Below the pieces are notes generated by a model. The model saw only the letters and a program-made list of their open reading frames with translations, had not been told where the DNA came from and did not search any database. A stretch of 64,000 bases of DNA from Hybos culiciformis. Lineage: Eukaryota; Arthropoda; Insecta; Diptera; Hybotidae. Positions 60,423 through 64,000 of the stretch are shown here, in pieces. Position numbers and translations under genes: made by a program. Position 1 is the first letter of the stretch, and each line of letters opens with the position of its first letter. The DNA lies in the NCBI GenBank assembly GCA_964007475.1, contig OZ023273.1:60345834-60409833 (forward strand), given 5' to 3'.

Positions 60423-61067
60423 CAGCGGCGGCTCGTACATAGGTGCTGCGACACTGCAGAACCCTCAAGAAATTTCTAAAAATTGAACTCATAAATAAAT
60501 TTTTTGTTAGCTCTGAATTTTTCTTACTTTAAAATTATTTTTAAATGAAATATAACAATTGCTGTAACATTTTATAAACAAGAGTAGCCTACTTTCAGGC
60601 TTACAGAAAATCAAATATAGAAAATACAGAAAGTACTTTTCAAAAATAGCTGCGGAAATTTTTTTAACAGATTTTTTGGAACTGCGAATTTCACAGTGCA
60701 GGGAATTTTTTTTTCATGAACAATTTAATACATTTTTATTGCTGTTAAGTTTTTTTTCATGACTTGAATGTAAGGAAAAATGCACTGCCACAGAAGCAGT
60801 GCGGCTGTATACTTTCTTAAAAATTTAAAAACAAATAGCTATGTGGGAATTTTTTTTGTTTGTTTTGGGATATTTTGAAAGTAAAGAAAAATGCACTGCT
60901 TCAGAAGCAGCACAATTTTTATATGGGATATAGGTGGGATGTTTGCTTTTGAATTTTCAAAACTGATATATGAGTAGGTATATATCATAAAACATTTATA
61001 ATTAAAAAAAAAAGAGGTTGTTATTTTTTGCAGCACCCTCTTTCAAAACGTCCACGGGCCGCCACTG
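60423..61067. mobile_element. hAT-type MITE
   Basis: It begins CAGCGGCGGCTCGT and ends ACGGGCCGCCACTG, with a perfect 8-bp duplication ATGGGAAG at 60415-60422 and 61068-61075. The interior has two similar blocks containing AATGCACTGC..CAGAAGCAG about 120 bp apart. Non-coding. Confidence 0.85.
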
Positions 61068-61480
61068 ATGGGAAGGAAAGCAAATAAAAATTTCAAAAGG
61101 GTGTATATTTTACATATTTGATATTTATGTGCTTTGTATAATGAAATATAAGTTTTATTATTATTTTTTGCAAATTTAAAATATTTTTTATTTCAAATTT
61201 GAACATTAAATTAAAAATTTTTCTAATAAAAATATGGAATTTTCTTTCTATTTGCCTTATAAAAATTAATTACACATAATTAACCCAAACGGTTTTATGT
61301 GTTGAAAGCTTTTAAACAAAAAAAAAACTTTATAATATTTGAAAATTATGTAAAAATAAAGAAAACTAATTAAAAAAAAAAGCTCTAAGTTTTTCCCTTT
61401 TCCTTTTATTCTTTTATGGTAATTTTCCTATTTTAGATTGCCGTAGAAAGAGTAGGTATAATTATTTCTTATATCTATTC

Positions 61481-61482
<2 letters not shown>

Positions 61483-61562
<80 letters not shown>
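61483..61562. repeat. (AT)n microsatellite
   Basis: About 80 bp of TA/AT dinucleotides with a single C interruption near 61549. Confidence 0.92.
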
Positions 61563-61567
61563 TTTGG

Positions 61568-64000
61568 TAGGTATATGTAATTAAAATAAAGTTGTGCTAC
61601 AGTTGAAAATTATATTAATTAATATTTATCATTAAGCTTGGCATAACCCTTACGAGGTGTCTAATGAAAAAAATTCGATTAAGTACGTTAACGTTGAATT
61701 GGTTTAATATAACCGAACAAAAGATTAAGCTTAATCTTAAGTTTATGAGAGGAAAAATTAGAATAATGTGAATTCCAACAGTTCTTAACATTCAGGACAT
61801 TTTTCGGTTAAAGAGCTTAGAAGATGCAAATGGATATTTTAGGAAATATTAAATGTTGTTCGTAACTTTTCTGTTCGACTTCATCTATAACGATTTTAAC
61901 ACATTTTAATTTAAATATTTGTAAAAGTGGGCATTTATTTTAATTTGAATTAAAACAACATGAATTTCTATGACCCAAAACTATTGACTATTTTCCAGAG
62001 TTGGACAAAAAAAAAAAATATATAAAAAGGTATACATTATAATATAATATAATTGATTTCCTGGCATGTTATACGACAAAGCATGTTTACTTCAATAATA
62101 TTAATTTCACTGATTAGGTTTTGCCAAAACAAACATTAGCGAAATTTTTATTTATTTAATTCATTTATTCTATTAGGATAAGCCTTTACAGTTTACAAAT
62201 TAACTTAGCCTTATTAAATTGAAACAAAATAATTATATTATTTAAAACTATTTAACTCGCATGCATATACAATTTAGAATTATATTTCTTAGTCAATTAA
62301 GGTTAACGACTTCAAAACACAGATTTAGAATTTTAATTCATAAGACATTGAAATTTTCATAATTAGGTCAAAATATTATTAAGAATTTGCAGCCGGAGGT
62401 CTTTAAAAAGTGTGTACATAGAAATATAAATATCAATTTGTTCCAAAAATCAAAAATAAAAACAGGACTTCAACCTCGTTCTCCTTAACTCAATTTAAAA
62501 TATTAAATTAAACATTTATCATATAGCTTGTTTGAGAGAAATTTGGCGATATTACTGCATGGTTGGTAAAAGTAGGCGAACCTCTCGACTTGAAGAGAAT
62601 TGGAATTAATTATGTTTTAAGAATTACAGAATTTAATTCACAATAAAATCCGCCTAAATGCCAACAAGATATCATTCCAATTGATAAATTAATTTAGTTT
62701 TTTTTACAATTGCTCATTTCTTTGATTTTTTATTTTAATGATTTCCAGTAAGTGATACATAAAACCAAACTATATTTTGTAAGATAATTATTTATAAATT
62801 GCTTTATCTTAATACGTTTTTTTTAATACTTATACATATTTATTTGAAACTAGTCGATCTCGTGGCATATGAATTTTTTTTTACAAAAATTGCGTTGAAA
62901 AAAAAAACACTTTTATTTTTTCCAGAATTCTTCAATTTTCCGGGAAAATTTTCCAATTGTTCTTTTGTTCTGAATTTATGTTATTACCAACGAACAGCAT
63001 TTAATATTTATTTATATAGATTTAATACACATTTCCCTTTTCGATTTGGTTATTTTGATTACATTAGATAGTTTTCTTTAAGAAATGCGATATAAAAATT
63101 AATGATTTATAAAGGATGTTCGGACACACTGAAAGTATCTCTCTCTTAAAAACTTAGAATTTCATCTAAAATTATTCAATTAATTAAAAAAAAATATATA
63201 GCTTATTTATGCGTAATTATATTATTTAAAATTATTATTTTCTTATTATAAATTAAGTTCACTAACTAATTTTTCTCCATACCTTTTGAATAAAAGATAT
63301 GACAGCATAATATATAGAATTCCACAATAAAAATATGTACACAATTATTTTTACATTTTTTAAATTATTGTATCGTCGCTCTGCCGCATGCGACTGCCGC
63401 TCTCTTACTTCTGATGTGTAATATTTTTATTTTCGATTTATTAATTTTTTATGTTTCATCTGCGTTATTTTTTATAGCACAAGTGTGTTCTTAATTTCGT
63501 TAATAAAAAAAAATAAATAAAAAATTAAAAAATAGATATCATACAGTTGTATCGAAATTTGCGAATTTCCACATTATTCGGTGGACTTTGTTCAATAACT
63601 ACTAATTTTTACAATTAATATTAGATTCAGTAATATAACTTTATCGAAATTGATGACTTCAGATCCAAAACCAGATAACTCCAAATTTCAGAAATGATTG
63701 AAAAATAAAAATACACTATATTATATCGACTAGAATCTGACTGAGAACTAAATTTTTGTAATATATATTTGATCCTAGATATTTTAATATTTCTATTTTG
63801 TCGGAAAAAAGAAATGTTTAAAAAAAATTTGGGAGTTATCTAGTTTTCGGACTAATTTCTTCAATTTAAATTAAATTGTTGTTGTTTTTAAAAGATATAG
63901 GGTAATTTCTGTATAATAGGGCATTTGTTAAGTTCTTCTAAACTAGTACTAAATTTTAATTATTTCTCATTTTTAGAAAGAAATTTGCCGACAGGAACGC
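61568..64000. other. Right end of the window, nothing recognisable
   Basis: AT-rich sequence without supported exons, transposon ends or RNA genes. It is presumably Sprint intron or upstream DNA. Confidence 0.5.

Overview
The window is AT-rich eukaryotic nuclear DNA. Multi-exon genes with GT-AG introns, an insect-type repertoire (PDE9, Sprint/RIN, a MADF-domain protein) and many hAT, Tc1/mariner-like, foldback, LTR and non-LTR elements point to an insect. I cannot name the species. There is no prokaryotic gene, CRISPR array, rRNA or convincing tRNA.

Left part (about 1.9-20.5 kb, + strand): a cGMP phosphodiesterase of the PDE9 family, reconstructed as eight coding exons (1892-3344, 4860-5185, 6023-6174, 7765-7872, 16652-16778, 17828-18123, 18181-18469, 19238-20323). 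They join in phase to 1278 codons plus stop. A shorter 920-codon product ends at 18481 if the last intron is retained. After the final TGA the frame stays open for 50 more codons, a candidate for stop-codon readthrough. The 8.8-kb fourth intron holds a second gene on the opposite strand: a three-exon, 248-codon MADF-domain protein (9808 to 8310). It also holds a four-deep stack of transposons (10561-14820).

Middle (20.5-31.7 kb): intergenic space between two convergent genes. It contains a terminal-inverted-repeat (TIR) element with 10-bp target duplications, a hAT-transposase relic and an inserted palindromic array (22062-23426). It also contains a non-autonomous gypsy-like LTR element (23941-29203). 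That element carries gag and a protease-like region but no reverse transcriptase, a palindrome built of smaller palindromes in its leader, and an apparently identical 1299-bp tandem duplication.

Right part (31.7-56.7 kb, - strand): a Sprint/RIN-type Rab5 exchange factor. Nine exons in the window (56468-56705, 55116-55316, 50127-50333, 48890-50060, 47716-48723, 47476-47658, 33520-33708, 32364-32989, 31748-32071) encode SH2, proline-rich, VPS9 and Ras-association regions. The 5' end was not found. An alternative first exon (34314-35445) begins with its own ATG, contains a polycysteine tract and splices in phase to the VPS9 half, predicting a 756-residue isoform without SH2. Its long introns contain two further hAT-type elements, one with a nested palindromic Tc1/mariner-like MITE.

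PDE9 acts on cGMP, while Sprint couples phosphotyrosine and Ras signals to Rab5. I see no evidence that the neighbours work together beyond being convergent. Splice sites and phases were read by eye; no database search was run.
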